Shown piece after piece: positions 6,476-15,207 of a stretch of DNA of 17,388 nt. The translations under genes were made by a program, and so were the position numbers. The notes below the pieces were generated by a model. The model was not told the DNA's origin. It did not search any database and saw only the letters and a program-made list of their open reading frames with translations. How positions within the stretch are numbered: the first letter of the stretch is position 1; each line of letters starts with the position of its first letter. The stretch is from an uncultured Eubacteriales bacterium (GTDB lineage: Bacteria > Bacillota > Clostridia > Oscillospirales > Acutalibacteraceae): assembly GCA_948762645.1 (NCBI GenBank), contig CAQBRY010000033.1, positions 1 to 17,388 of the forward strand. Direction: 5' to 3'.

Positions 6476-7609
6476 TTAATAAAGTCCAAAATTTCTTGCC
6501 AAGGAAAGTATCATTCCTCCGGCAACTACCGAACCAATTTGTCCGGCAACGTTTGCCCCTATAGCATACATTAATATATGATTTTGGTTATCTTCCTTAA
6601 GTGCCATTTTCTGTACGACCCTTGCAGACATCGGAAAAGCTGATATTCCCGCAGCTCCCACCATAGGATTGATCTTCTTGCCCTTTGGCAAAAATATATT
6701 CATAAACTTAGCAAGAATAACTCCTCCGATCGTATCAAATATAAATGCTATAAGTCCTAATAATATAACGATTATTGTGCCAAAAGACAAAAAACTTTTT
6801 GCTTGCATTTGAAATGATATTGTAATACCTAAAAATATCGTAATTATGTTCGCCAAAGGTCCTTTAGCCGCTAATGACAAATTTTCAAGTCTTCCGCATT
6901 CTCTTATTAAATTGCCAAACATTAAAAATCCTACCAACGCTACCGACTCCGGCGCCACTAGCCCAGCAATAAACGTAACTATTATCGGAAACAAAATTTT
7001 AGCTGTCTTTGAAACACTATCCGGATTATAAGGCATCTTTATCATACGTTCTTTTTTAGTTGTTACTAACCTTATTGCAAATGGCTGTATAATCGGTACA
7101 AGTGCCATATAAGAATATGCTGCAACAGCTATCGCTCCCTTATAGTCACTGCTCAGCCTTTGAGAAACTAATATAGCCGTAGGACCATCGGCAGCTCCTA
7201 TTACACCTATAGAGAAAGCATCTTTAAGGGGAAATCCCAAAAGTGCGGATATTATAACAGTTATAAATATTCCTAATTGAGCAGCTCCACCGAAAAACAG
7301 TGCTCTCGGATTACTCAAAATGGGGCCAAAATCTATCATAGCTCCTATACCTACAAATAATAAAAGCGGTAAAGCCTCCGATGACTCTATTCCTATCTTA
7401 AAAAGCCACTCCACTATACCATTTTGTCCTATTACTCCGGTATTTGGCAAGTTTACAAGTATAGTTCCAAATCCTATCGGTAAAAGTAGAGATGGTTCAA
7501 AATTTTTCTTTACGGCAAGCCATATTAAAATTAAACCGATCATCCACATAATTATCATCGGTAAATTGATTTCTTTTACTATATCAGTTATAAAACTAAA
7601 ATTTCCCAA
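6476..7609 (-). CDS. oadB: Na+-translocating decarboxylase beta subunit (OadB/GcdB/MmdB family)
   Basis: The 377-residue polytopic membrane protein is the sodium channel subunit of biotin-dependent decarboxylases (oxaloacetate, methylmalonyl-CoA or glutaconyl-CoA). It couples decarboxylation of carboxybiotin to Na+ export. Visible hallmarks are LLPIGFGTILVNLP, LLLFVGIGAMIDFGPILSNP, IGAADGPTAILVSQR (D141 matches the Na+-site Asp of this family), an AYSYMALVPIIQP segment, and the C-terminal GAAGISAFPMSARVVQK and ANVAGQIGSVVAGG. The start is TTG at 7609 with GAGGG 9 bases upstream. The alpha (carboxyltransferase) and biotin-carrier subunits are not in the window, so the acid decarboxylated cannot be named. 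A small membrane protein gene precedes it and a GNAT gene follows. Confidence 0.95.
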   Translation of the reverse strand: MGNFSFITDIVKEINLPMIIMWMIGLILIWLAVKKNFEPSLLLPIGFGTILVNLPNTGVIGQNGIVEWLFKIGIESSEALPLLLFVGIGAMIDFGPILSNPRALFFGGAAQLGIFITVIISALLGFPLKDAFSIGVIGAADGPTAILVSQRLSSDYKGAIAVAAYSYMALVPIIQPFAIRLVTTKKERMIKMPYNPDSVSKTAKILFPIIVTFIAGLVAPESVALVGFLMFGNLIRECGRLENLSLAAKGPLANIITIFLGITISFQMQAKSFLSFGTIIVILLGLIAFIFDTIGGVILAKFMNIFLPKGKKINPMVGAAGISAFPMSARVVQKMALKEDNQNHILMYAIGANVAGQIGSVVAGGMILSLARNFGLY

Positions 7610-7673
7610 AAGATTATACCCTCTTTTTACATCAAGTTTATATAATCCCTATTGTTTGAATAATACTGCTAAA

Positions 7674-8024
7674 TTATTCTTTATTATTATAATTATCTTG
7701 TTTAAAAGACTTTCTATCAGAATCATTATTTTTTCCTTTTTTGGGTATAAGTACAAATACTACTCCCGCTACTGAAATTGCAATTAAAGATATTCCCCCA
7801 TATAAAAGAATCCATCCATCACCTAAGAAGTTCATTACTCCTTCACTGGACTTTATAAAATCTAATTCACTTGTATTTTCTTCACCGTCACTATTAGTAT
7901 TTAGATATACAAAAAAATCGTTTCTTGGTTTAGATCTTGAATATGTTAAATCTCCCGATAAACTGAAAAATAATATTGTAAACACACTGATAAACATCAT
8001 CAAATTTCTTATTCTAACTTTCAT
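7674..8024 (-). CDS. Small membrane protein of unknown function upstream of oadB
   Basis: The 116-residue protein has an N-terminal hydrophobic segment (about residues 8-23) resembling a signal peptide, a short polar outer region (about 25-69), one transmembrane helix (about 70-93, starting DGWILLYGGISLIAISVAGV) and a charged cytoplasmic tail rich in Lys, Asp and Asn. No family is recognised. Its place between pth (20-base gap) and oadB (64-base gap) on the same strand suggests it could be an accessory of the sodium pump, but no motif demonstrates this. GGGGG lies 8 bases before the ATG, a good ribosome site. Confidence 0.7.
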   Translation of the reverse strand: MKVRIRNLMMFISVFTILFFSLSGDLTYSRSKPRNDFFVYLNTNSDGEENTSELDFIKSSEGVMNFLGDGWILLYGGISLIAISVAGVVFVLIPKKGKNNDSDRKSFKQDNYNNKE

Positions 8025-8044
8025 TTATTCATCCCCCAAAAACT

Positions 8045-8656
8045 TTAATTATAAAGCGACATAGCCTTTTCCATATTGCCTTCTATAATAAGATTTATCG
8101 AATTTTGTATATCTTTTAGAGTATCTTCTATAATATCATTCTCTTCTTTCGAGAATTTAGACAAAACCCAATTTGCTAAATCCCAATCTTTACTAGGTCT
8201 TTCTCCCACTCCTACCTTTACCCTGGGAAAATTACTGCTTGATGATAAATCTATTATATTCCTTACTCCATTATGTCCACCATGAGTTCCACTTCTTCTT
8301 ATCCTTATTTTACCTATAGGGAGCGAAATATCATCAAAAATTAAAATCACTTTTTCAGGCGGTACCTTATAATAAGACATTATCTTTAAAACACATTCGC
8401 CACTTTTATTCATAAATGTTTGTGGTTTTAAAAATAAAACTTTATTTTTCCCTAAGTTTCCGTATCCATATATTCCATCAAATTTACTACAGTTTAATTT
8501 TATATTACTTTGTTTACAAATATAGTCAATAGATAAAAATCCTACATTATGCCTCGTACTTTCATATTTTATACCCGGATTTCCAAGCCCAACGATTATA
8601 TAATCAATATTTCCAATATTTTTACTTTTATCGAATAATTTACTAAGTATACTCAA
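8045..8656 (-). CDS. pth: Peptidyl-tRNA hydrolase
   Basis: Releases tRNA from peptidyl-tRNAs that drop off the ribosome. The 203-residue protein holds the expected active-site residues: N26 in IIVGLGNPG, catalytic H36 in STRHNVGF, M82-N83 in KPQTFMNKSGE, D108 in IFDDISLPIG, and H128-N129 in GTHGGHNG. An N-terminal extension of about 17 residues (MSILSKLFDKSKNIGN) precedes the usual Pth start, as in many Clostridia. The start is TTG at 8656, with AGAGGTG about 11 bases upstream; no closer in-frame ATG exists. It lies 29 bases behind rodA and 20 bases before the small membrane protein gene, so it is probably part of the rodA transcript. Confidence 0.96.
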   Translation of the reverse strand: MSILSKLFDKSKNIGNIDYIIVGLGNPGIKYESTRHNVGFLSIDYICKQSNIKLNCSKFDGIYGYGNLGKNKVLFLKPQTFMNKSGECVLKIMSYYKVPPEKVILIFDDISLPIGKIRIRRSGTHGGHNGVRNIIDLSSSSNFPRVKVGVGERPSKDWDLANWVLSKFSKEENDIIEDTLKDIQNSINLIIEGNMEKAMSLYN

Positions 8657-8685
8657 TTTTTAATATACACCTCTGAATATTTTTC

Positions 8686-9804
8686 TTATTCTTTATTTAA
8701 ATATATATTTTGTATAATACCTACTCCTAAATATAAACACGCCGTTGAAGAGCCTCCAGAACTAAAAAATGGTAAAGTTACTCCCATAACCGGAAGTAAA
8801 CTTAAACACATCCCAAGATTAAATATCGTCTGACAAGCCACAAGTCCTATAAATCCAAAACAAATATATGTCCCTAAATCATCGCATGATTTTCTTGCAA
8901 TTATCGAAACCCTAAATATTAGTAAAAATAAAAGAAATATTATAAGAAAACATCCTATAAATCCTAACTCTTCTCCGGCCACGGAAAATATAAAATCACT
9001 TTCCTGAATAGGTACTACTCCATTAGCTACTCTTTCTCCTTTAAAAAGTCCACTTCCGGCTAACCCACCAGAACCGATTGAAAGTTTTCCCTGGATTTGC
9101 TGGTATCCCATATTAAGAGGATCCACCTCAGGATTTATTTGATTTAAAAGCCGTTGTTTCTGATAATCTGCTAAAACATAATTCCACGCTAAAGGTACTA
9201 AAGCTATTCCCAATATTATTACTGATACAAAATATCTAATTTTTATTTCCGCTATAAAAGCAATAAACACAGCTATACATAAAAATATTATGGCAGCTCC
9301 GTCATCACCTTGTAAGTGAGTAAGAACCACAGGTGTTATAGCATGAAAGCAAAGTAAAATAATACTTTTAAATTCATTTAACTTGCCTTTTGCTTTTAAA
9401 ATTGATATGTGTTTAGAAAAAGTAATTATAAATCCTATTTTTACCAGTTCTGAAGGTTGAAAAGTTATACCTCCGGGAAGTTTTATCCACGCTCTTGCAT
9501 TTATTCCAGACGATCCTTCAACTGTAATGCCAAAAACTAAAGTATATATTATAAATAATACACAAAATATAAAAATAATCTTATATTTTTCTGCCACCGC
9601 TTGATAATTTACAGACTGTAAAGCAACCGCACATAAAAATCCTACAATTACCGCAATAAATTGAAGTGTAAAAAAATTTGCTCCTTCTCTTGATACGCTT
9701 TTTATAAGTAATAAGCTATATGAGGAAATAATAATTATAATAGTCCATAAAAACTTATCACCTAAGTTTAAATAATTAAAAAAATTCTTAATTATCTTTG
9801 GCAA
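8686..9804 (-). CDS. rodA: SEDS-family peptidoglycan glycosyltransferase RodA
   Basis: Polymerises lipid II into glycan strands for cell elongation, with a class B penicillin-binding protein as partner. The 372-residue protein has about ten transmembrane helices and the SEDS landmarks GINARAWIKLPGGITFQPSE, IQESDFIFSVAGEELGF (D270 lies where the catalytic Asp of this family sits) and GVTLPFFSSGGSS near the end. The fourth-loop segment reads HLQGDDGAA, somewhat diverged from the usual QPDLGTA. RodA is favoured over FtsW by length and the short N-terminus, but the distinction is not absolute. The start is TTG at 9804 with AGGAGG 9 bases upstream. A 110-base gap to rpsI could hold its promoter (TATAGT and TATAAA hexamers are present), but none is convincing. 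Confidence 0.9.
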   Translation of the reverse strand: MPKIIKNFFNYLNLGDKFLWTIIIIISSYSLLLIKSVSREGANFFTLQFIAVIVGFLCAVALQSVNYQAVAEKYKIIFIFCVLFIIYTLVFGITVEGSSGINARAWIKLPGGITFQPSELVKIGFIITFSKHISILKAKGKLNEFKSIILLCFHAITPVVLTHLQGDDGAAIIFLCIAVFIAFIAEIKIRYFVSVIILGIALVPLAWNYVLADYQKQRLLNQINPEVDPLNMGYQQIQGKLSIGSGGLAGSGLFKGERVANGVVPIQESDFIFSVAGEELGFIGCFLIIFLLFLLIFRVSIIARKSCDDLGTYICFGFIGLVACQTIFNLGMCLSLLPVMGVTLPFFSSGGSSTACLYLGVGIIQNIYLNKE

Positions 9805-9914
9805 CCCACTTTTCCTCCTATAAATTTATACTATATAAACTAGATTTAATACAAAACAAGCTTGTAATCTGCATATTACCAGAAAACAAGACTTGATATA
9901 AGTTATATATATTA

Positions 9915-10316
9915 TTATCTCTTTGAAAACTGAGGTGCTCTTCTTGCTGCTTTAAGACCGTATTTTTTACGTTCTTTCATTCTTGGATCACGGGTTAAAA
10001 ATCCTGCTTTTTTAAGTTTTTGTCTTAAATTTTCACTGTCATACTCAAGAAGTGCCCTTGAAATACCATGGCGTATTGCTCCTGCCTGACCTGTAACTCC
10101 TCCGCCGGATACGTTGCATACTATATCAAATTGATCTTGAGTTTCTGTAAGGACTAAGGGCTGACGTACAATTAATTTAAGAGTTTCAAGACCAAAATAT
10201 TCATCTATATTTCTTGAATTTATTGTTATTTTTCCCGTGCCTTTATAAACTCTTACTCTTGCTACAGAACTTTTTCTTCTTCCCGTACCATAGAAAAAAG
10301 ATTCTTTATTATACAT
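9915..10316 (-). CDS. rpsI: 30S ribosomal protein S9 (uS9)
   Basis: A small-subunit head protein whose C-terminal tail reaches the P-site tRNA. The 133-residue product shows [19 protein letters not shown], the [20 protein letters not shown] core and the basic tail [20 protein letters not shown] ending FSKR, whose final Lys-Arg contacts tRNA. The ATG at 10316 is chosen because GGGAGGT lies 6 bases upstream; a longer frame opening at 10331 would place its start inside that ribosome site. The ATG shares its A with the TAA of rplM (TAATG), so the two are translationally coupled. Confidence 0.97.
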   Translation of the reverse strand: MYNKESFFYGTGRRKSSVARVRVYKGTGKITINSRNIDEYFGLETLKLIVRQPLVLTETQDQFDIVCNVSGGGVTGQAGAIRHGISRALLEYDSENLRQKLKKAGFLTRDPRMKERKKYGLKAARRAPQFSKR

Positions 10317-10747
10317 TATTCTACCTCCCATAACTCTGGCTTCTGAGCTGCATGTTCATGCTCTGCACCTTTAACCGTACGAAGTCTTAACATTTCTTTT
10401 CTTCCAAGCGTAGTATTAGGAATCATCCCTTTTACTGCTAACTCCATAGCTTTTTCAGGTTTTGTTGCCATTAAGTGATCATAATGTATAGTTTTAAGAT
10501 GACCTATATATCCTGTAAAACGGTATCTGCATTTTTGAAACAATTTTTTACCTGTAAGAACAGCTTTGTCACAATTTATTATGATTACATGGTCTCCACA
10601 ATCTACGTGCGGTGTAAATACAGGCTTATGTTTTCCACGAAGAAGTACGGCAGCCTCAGCAGCTACTCTTCCAAGAGGTCTACCTGCAGCATCTATAACA
10701 TACCATTTATGTTCCACACTATTGCTCTTTGGCATATAAGTAGACAT
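10316..10747 (-). CDS. rplM: 50S ribosomal protein L13 (uL13)
   Basis: An early-assembling large-subunit protein of 143 residues. It begins [20 protein letters not shown], then [40 protein letters not shown] and [20 protein letters not shown], all typical of uL13. The ATG at 10747 is preceded by GGGAGG with good spacing; a TTG at 10765 would put the start upstream of that site. It is the first gene of a unit with rpsI, the conserved rplM-rpsI pair, under a clear promoter. The leader is only about 39 bases, so no room exists for a large autoregulatory L13 leader. Confidence 0.97.
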   Translation of the reverse strand: MSTYMPKSNSVEHKWYVIDAAGRPLGRVAAEAAVLLRGKHKPVFTPHVDCGDHVIIINCDKAVLTGKKLFQKCRYRFTGYIGHLKTIHYDHLMATKPEKAMELAVKGMIPNTTLGRKEMLRLRTVKGAEHEHAAQKPELWEVE

Positions 10748-10792
10748 TTTATTAATTCCTCCCAATTTTTTACTCTATTAAACAACTTTTTA

Positions 10793-10821
10793 ATAATACC
10801 ACTGCTTTAAACTTATGTCAA
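10793..10821 (-). promoter_or_regulatory. Strong promoter of rplM-rpsI
   Basis: On the minus strand, a perfect TTGACA (10821-10816), a 17-base spacer and TATTAT (10798-10793). Transcription should begin near 10786, about 39 bases before the rplM ATG. This is one of the best promoter matches in the window, as expected for ribosomal protein genes. Confidence 0.85.
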
Positions 10822-11048
10822 TAATAATTTGAGATAATTTTAATTTGAATATATATTATCTCTTTTTTTCTGATATATTCTCTTTTAATCTCTTAAATTC
10901 TTATAAGTGAAAAAATATTTTACCAAATTATCTTAAGTTTTTGAATCTAAATTTTAAAATACACTTGCACTTATATCCCATCTTCCTTTACTATATAAAA
11001 GTTCCGTTTATATTTAAGAATTTCTTACTGGAGGTAAAATTAATTAAA

Positions 11049-11738
11049 ATGATAGGTATTATATGTGCAATGGAGGAAGAAATACGTAATATAATATTAA
11101 ACATGCAGGACAAACAATATGAAATCATTTCTTCTAAAAAGTACACAATTGGAACGTTTATGGGAAAAAAATGTGTGGCGTGTCTGAGTGGCATAGGCAA
11201 AGTACATGCAGCTATGGCTTGTCAAACTATGATATTAAAGTATAGTCCAGATGCCATTATAAACACCGGAGTTGCAGGATCATTAAGCGACAAAATACAA
11301 ATTGGAGATATAATAATTGGTGAAAATGTCATCCAACATGATTTTGACATTTCAGCCTTTGAAAATAGGACGAAAGGTGAAATACCCGGGATCAATTCTT
11401 ATAAAATTCCATGCAGCCAAAATTTAATTGAAAAAGCTACTTTATCCTCTAAAAAGACAAATATTCCGTTACACATCGGCACTATACTTACTGGAGATCA
11501 ATTTATAAATAGTAAAAAAATACTCAGTAACTTAAAAAGTACGTTTGGCGGACTGGCCTGTGAAATGGAGGGTGCAAGTATTGGGCAAGTATGCTATATC
11601 AATAAGATTCCTTTTATAATAATAAGAAGCATTTCAGACAACTCAGATAGTTCATCCCACAATGATTTTAAAAATAATTTAAAAAAGTCCTGTCAAAATG
11701 TAAATGATTTTATGTCAGAATTCGTTTCGACATTTTAG
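11049..11738 (+). CDS. mtnN: 5'-methylthioadenosine/S-adenosylhomocysteine nucleosidase
   Basis: Cleaves adenine from MTA and SAH, recycling by-products of polyamine synthesis and methylation. The 229-residue product matches the family throughout: MIGIICAMEEEIRNI (E11 aligns with E12 of the E. coli enzyme), GIGKVHAA, NTGVAGSL, QIGDIIIGENVIQHDFD, the nucleoside-binding CEMEGASIGQVC (catalytic-site Glu-Met-Glu) and IIRSISDNSD with the catalytic Asp. The ATG at 11049 lies 14 bases after GGAGG (11030-11034), unusually far. An in-frame ATT at 11043 would have a spacing of 8 and would add only two residues. The frame is open upstream to 10941 but the extra residues are not conserved-looking. The gene stands alone, divergent from rplM, with an AT-rich 241-base gap to secA. 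Confidence 0.95.
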   Translation: MIGIICAMEEEIRNIILNMQDKQYEIISSKKYTIGTFMGKKCVACLSGIGKVHAAMACQTMILKYSPDAIINTGVAGSLSDKIQIGDIIIGENVIQHDFDISAFENRTKGEIPGINSYKIPCSQNLIEKATLSSKKTNIPLHIGTILTGDQFINSKKILSNLKSTFGGLACEMEGASIGQVCYINKIPFIIIRSISDNSDSSSHNDFKNNLKKSCQNVNDFMSEFVSTF

Positions 11739-11979
11739 TAATATTGATTATCACTTTATAGAATAATTATATAAATTGAATAATTTTATATATAAAACAA
11801 ATCATAAAATAGTCTTTATCGCAATTAATACATTATTTTAGTTAATTAATTATGTGTAAATTCACCTACCATCTTTTAAAATTTAAAAAAATTTATTGAA
11901 AATGATTACTTTTTTTTGTTTTTATGATACAATACTATCAATTAATAAATAATATTCTTTGATTTTTACGAGGTGACAT

Positions 11980-14649
11980 ATGAGTTTTTTAAAGTTTTTA
12001 TTTGGAAACTACAGTAAAAGAGAGCTAAAAAGGATCAGACCTATATGCCAGGCAGTACTAGACCTTGAAACAAAATATCTTAATATGACAGACAGCGAAC
12101 TTTCTTCACAAACAGGTATTTTAAAAGAAAGATTAAAAAATGGAGAAACCCTAGATGATATTCTGCCAGATGCTTTCGCAGTATGCAGAGAGGCCTCAGA
12201 TAGAGTCCTAGGTATGAGGCATTTCCCAGTTCAAGTAATAGGTGGAATAGTTCTGCATCAAGGAAGAATAAGTGAAATGAAAACAGGTGAAGGTAAAACA
12301 CTTGTTGCTACTTTACCTGCATATTTAAATGCTTTAAACGGCAGAGGAGTTCATATAGTTACCGTAAACGATTACTTAGCAAAACGTGACGCCGAGCAAA
12401 TGGGTAAATTATATAGATTCTTAGGCCTAACTACAGGGGTTATAAAACACAATATAAGCAAGGAAGAAAGAAGAGACGCTTATAATTGCGATATAACATA
12501 TGGTACAAATAATGAGTTTGGATTTGATTACCTTCGTGACAATATGGTTATATACAAAAGTTCTAAAGTTCAAAGAGACCATGCATTCGCTATCGTTGAC
12601 GAAGTTGACTCCATACTTATCGATGAAGCCAGAACTCCTCTTATAATATCAGGAGAAGGGGATAAATCAACAGAGCTCTATACAGTGGTGGACAAATTTG
12701 CTAAAACTTTAAAACCTATGAAAGTCGCCGAAATAAACGCTAAAGAAGATACTGATGAAACATTCCAAGACGGAGATTACGTAATAGACGAAAAAGCAAA
12801 AACAGCTAACTTGACCCCATCCGGAGTAGAAAAGGCAGAAAAATATTTCAATATCGAAAATCTTACTGATCAAAGTAACATAACCTTACAGCATCATATA
12901 AATCAAGCTATTAAAGCAAATGGAGTTATGAAAAAAGATACAGATTACGTAGTTAAAGACGGCGAAGTTATAATAGTAGACGAATTTACAGGAAGACTTA
13001 TGCAAGGAAGAAGATATAATGACGGTCTTCATCAGGCTATTGAAGCTAAAGAGGGCGTAAAGGTCGAACGTGAATCCAAAACCCTTGCTTCAATAACATT
13101 CCAGAACTACTTCAGACTCTATGATAAACTCTCCGGTATGACAGGTACCGCAATGACCGAAGAACCGGAATTCAGAGAAATTTACAAATTAGACGTAATC
13201 GAAATTCCTACTAATAAACCTGTTAAACGTAATGATCTTCCTGACGTAGTATATAAAACAGAACAAGCTAAATTTAATGCTATTATAGATGAAATTATAA
13301 AGTGTAATGAAACAGGTCAGCCGGTACTCGTAGGTACAATATCAATAGAAAAATCAGAACTTCTTAGCGAAATGCTTAGAAAAAAAGGCGTACCACATGA
13401 AGTATTAAACGCTAAATATCATGAAAAAGAAGCAGAAATAGTAGCACAAGCAGGAAAAAAAGGGGCCATAACCATAGCTACAAACATGGCCGGACGCGGA
13501 ACCGACATAATGCTTGGCGGTAACGCTGAATTTATGGCAAAAACAGAACTTAGAGAACTTGGGTTCAGTGATGAAGCTATTGCCGAGTCCAATAGCTATT
13601 CGGAAACCACAGATGAAGAAATAATGGAAGCTCGTAGAAAATATATAGAAATATATAACAGACACAAAAATAAAATTAAAGAAATGTCAGAGGAGGTCAA
13701 AGATCTGGGCGGATTATACATAATCGGCACAGAACGTCATGAATCAAGACGTATTGACAATCAGCTAAGAGGTCGTTCAGGACGTCAGGGGGACCCCGGA
13801 CAAACAAGATTTTTCTTATCGCTTGATGATGATCTTATGAGGTTATTTGGCGGTGAAAGACTTAAAAAAATGATGTCGAGATTAAACGTGGAAGAAGATA
13901 TGCCTTTAGAGGCTAAAATGCTTACTAAATCGATAGAATCGGCTCAGAGGAAAATAGAAGGCAGAAATTTTGCTATACGTAAAAATGTTCTTCAATATGA
14001 CGATGTTCTTAATCGTCAGCGTGAAATAATATACGGCCAACGCAATCAAGTACTTGATGGTGACGACGTAAAAGAACAAATTGTCTCTATGATTAAGCAA
14101 TGTGCTGAAAATATAGTGTCAAGATATATAAATAAAGAAGCTAAAAAAGATCAGTGGAATATAGAAGGCTTAAGGGATTACTATTTAGGTTGGTTATTAA
14201 CCGAAAACGATCTTAAATATTCTGAAGAAGAATTAAATGATCTTACTTTTGATCAAATACTTGAATTCATAACTCAAAAATGCAATATGCAATATAACAA
14301 GCAAGAAGAAATACTTGGATATAAATCTATGAGAGAGCTTGAAAGAATGATACTTCTCAAAGTAGTAGACGAACATTGGATGGATCACATAGATGCTATG
14401 GAAGAGTTAAAAAGAGGTATAAACTTGAGAGCATACGCGCAAAGAGATCCGGTTGTTGATTACCGCGTTGAAGGTTTCGATATGTTCGATGAAATGATAG
14501 CAACAATACGGGAAGAAACGATAAAAATGCTTCTTTCATTTAAACTGAGTATATTTGAGCACAATCCTACAACTGTTTTACCAGTAGAAAATTCAAAAAT
14601 CAAAAATATAAAATCAGAGTTCCAAGGAAATTCTACTATAGGAGGATAA
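11980..14649 (+). CDS. secA: Preprotein translocase ATPase SecA
   Basis: The motor that drives preproteins through SecYEG at the inner face of the membrane. The 889-residue protein has the DEAD-motor Walker A M100-K-T-G-E-G-K-T and Walker B D207-E-V-D, the [16 protein letters not shown] and [16 protein letters not shown] segments, the preprotein-crosslinking domain, and the second motor domain with [13 protein letters not shown] and [20 protein letters not shown]. Helical scaffold and wing regions follow ([20 protein letters not shown]). The protein then ends within about 50 residues, at STIGG, without the usual C-terminal Cys3His zinc-binding (SEC-C) motif that contacts SecB. No such motif is seen in the other frames just downstream. 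ATG follows GAGGTGA closely. The C-terminus also encodes the ribosome site for the next gene. Confidence 0.97.
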   Translation: MSFLKFLFGNYSKRELKRIRPICQAVLDLETKYLNMTDSELSSQTGILKERLKNGETLDDILPDAFAVCREASDRVLGMRHFPVQVIGGIVLHQGRISEMKTGEGKTLVATLPAYLNALNGRGVHIVTVNDYLAKRDAEQMGKLYRFLGLTTGVIKHNISKEERRDAYNCDITYGTNNEFGFDYLRDNMVIYKSSKVQRDHAFAIVDEVDSILIDEARTPLIISGEGDKSTELYTVVDKFAKTLKPMKVAEINAKEDTDETFQDGDYVIDEKAKTANLTPSGVEKAEKYFNIENLTDQSNITLQHHINQAIKANGVMKKDTDYVVKDGEVIIVDEFTGRLMQGRRYNDGLHQAIEAKEGVKVERESKTLASITFQNYFRLYDKLSGMTGTAMTEEPEFREIYKLDVIEIPTNKPVKRNDLPDVVYKTEQAKFNAIIDEIIKCNETGQPVLVGTISIEKSELLSEMLRKKGVPHEVLNAKYHEKEAEIVAQAGKKGAITIATNMAGRGTDIMLGGNAEFMAKTELRELGFSDEAIAESNSYSETTDEEIMEARRKYIEIYNRHKNKIKEMSEEVKDLGGLYIIGTERHESRRIDNQLRGRSGRQGDPGQTRFFLSLDDDLMRLFGGERLKKMMSRLNVEEDMPLEAKMLTKSIESAQRKIEGRNFAIRKNVLQYDDVLNRQREIIYGQRNQVLDGDDVKEQIVSMIKQCAENIVSRYINKEAKKDQWNIEGLRDYYLGWLLTENDLKYSEEELNDLTFDQILEFITQKCNMQYNKQEEILGYKSMRELERMILLKVVDEHWMDHIDAMEELKRGINLRAYAQRDPVVDYRVEGFDMFDEMIATIREETIKMLLSFKLSIFEHNPTTVLPVENSKIKNIKSEFQGNSTIGG

Positions 14650-14660
14650 CTATGCCTTAG
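14640..14660 (+). promoter_or_regulatory. Shine-Dalgarno-led two-codon ORF (ATG CCT TAG) ahead of the next gene
   Basis: AGGAGG at 14640-14645 overlaps the end of secA and sits 6 bases before ATG at 14652, followed by CCT and a TAG stop at 14658-14660. This ATG is exactly in frame with the gene annotated from 14682 (30 bases on), and no other stop lies between. The next gene's own ATG has no ribosome site. So either the original start is cut by a nonsense codon, or a minimal leader feeds reinitiation at 14682. Confidence 0.7.
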
Positions 14661-14681
14661 CATAAGTTAAAAAATGTCGAC

Positions 14682-15116
14682 ATGAATATTTTTAAAAACA
14701 TAGATTCTAGAATTATAAAGTATATTGTCATTGTATTAATACTACTGTTTTTTATAATATGGAAAAAATTAAATATTAAAAGAACTTCCAGAACTGATGC
14801 ACCCAAAGAAATAAAATATGACTATTGCGAAGGAACTTATATTCCAAAAATAAAACATGATTACTCCATAGATTATGTTAAAGCACATCTATACTCTGGA
14901 GCAAATAGGGACTATCTTTCCAAAGACAAAAAGTGTGGATGCTTTTATTGCTTAAAAATATTTGATCCCAAAGAAATAATCGATTGGTGTTATTATGTTT
15001 CAGATGAAGATACTGCAATATGTCCATATTGTGGGATAGATTCTATAATAGGAGAAAGTTCAGGGTTTCCTATAACAGAAGAATTTTTAAAAAAAATGCA
15101 TAATTATTGGTTTTAA
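14682..15116 (+). CDS. Membrane-anchored protein with C-terminal zinc-ribbon-like domain, function unknown
   Basis: The 144-residue protein has one N-terminal transmembrane helix (about residues 12-29), a polar middle, and a cysteine-rich C-terminal domain. In that domain C-G-C-F-Y-C-L and a later AICPYCGIDSIIGESSG form two metal-type CxxC pairs, ending PITEEFLKKMHNYWF. The C-terminal part (CxYC..F....I..W....TAICPYCGIDSVIGe..G.PIT.eFL..MH.yWF) is, from memory, shared by short uncharacterised bacterial proteins; the N-terminal membrane helix would be an addition. The ATG at 14682 lacks a Shine-Dalgarno site. The strong site upstream serves an in-frame ATG whose third codon is TAG, so expression may depend on reinitiation or be impaired. 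It follows secA by 32 bases and was probably co-transcribed. Confidence 0.75.
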   Translation: MNIFKNIDSRIIKYIVIVLILLFFIIWKKLNIKRTSRTDAPKEIKYDYCEGTYIPKIKHDYSIDYVKAHLYSGANRDYLSKDKKCGCFYCLKIFDPKEIIDWCYYVSDEDTAICPYCGIDSIIGESSGFPITEEFLKKMHNYWF

Positions 15117-15143
15117 ATATTAAGAAATTTATTAATCTAAAAT

Positions 15144-15171
15144 TTGACAATTTTTAAAAAAGTTATATAAT
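15144..15171 (+). promoter_or_regulatory. Near-consensus promoter of the 332-residue exported protein gene
   Basis: Perfect TTGACA (15144-15149), a 16-base spacer and perfect TATAAT (15166-15171). The predicted start is near 15178, with a leader of about 30 bases. It is among the strongest promoters in the window, so this gene is probably well expressed and independent of secA. Confidence 0.8.
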
Positions 15172-15207
15172 TATATTAGCGGTATATTAAAAATTGGAGG
15201 AATAAAT

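Noticed and set aside
10748..10786. L13 autoregulatory leader upstream of rplM
   Set aside because: The predicted leader is about 39 bases and shows no stable hairpin.
11739..11979. Regulatory RNA or secA-specific control element in the mtnN-secA gap
   Set aside because: The gap is very AT-rich with TTGAAA, TATGAT and TACAAT hexamers, but no pair has proper spacing and no stable hairpin or known motif is visible.
14646..14700. Possible start of prfB with its programmed frameshift, as prfB often follows secA
   Set aside because: The frameshift signal (CTTTGA after a ribosome-like site) is absent and the downstream protein is a membrane zinc-ribbon-like protein, not a release factor.
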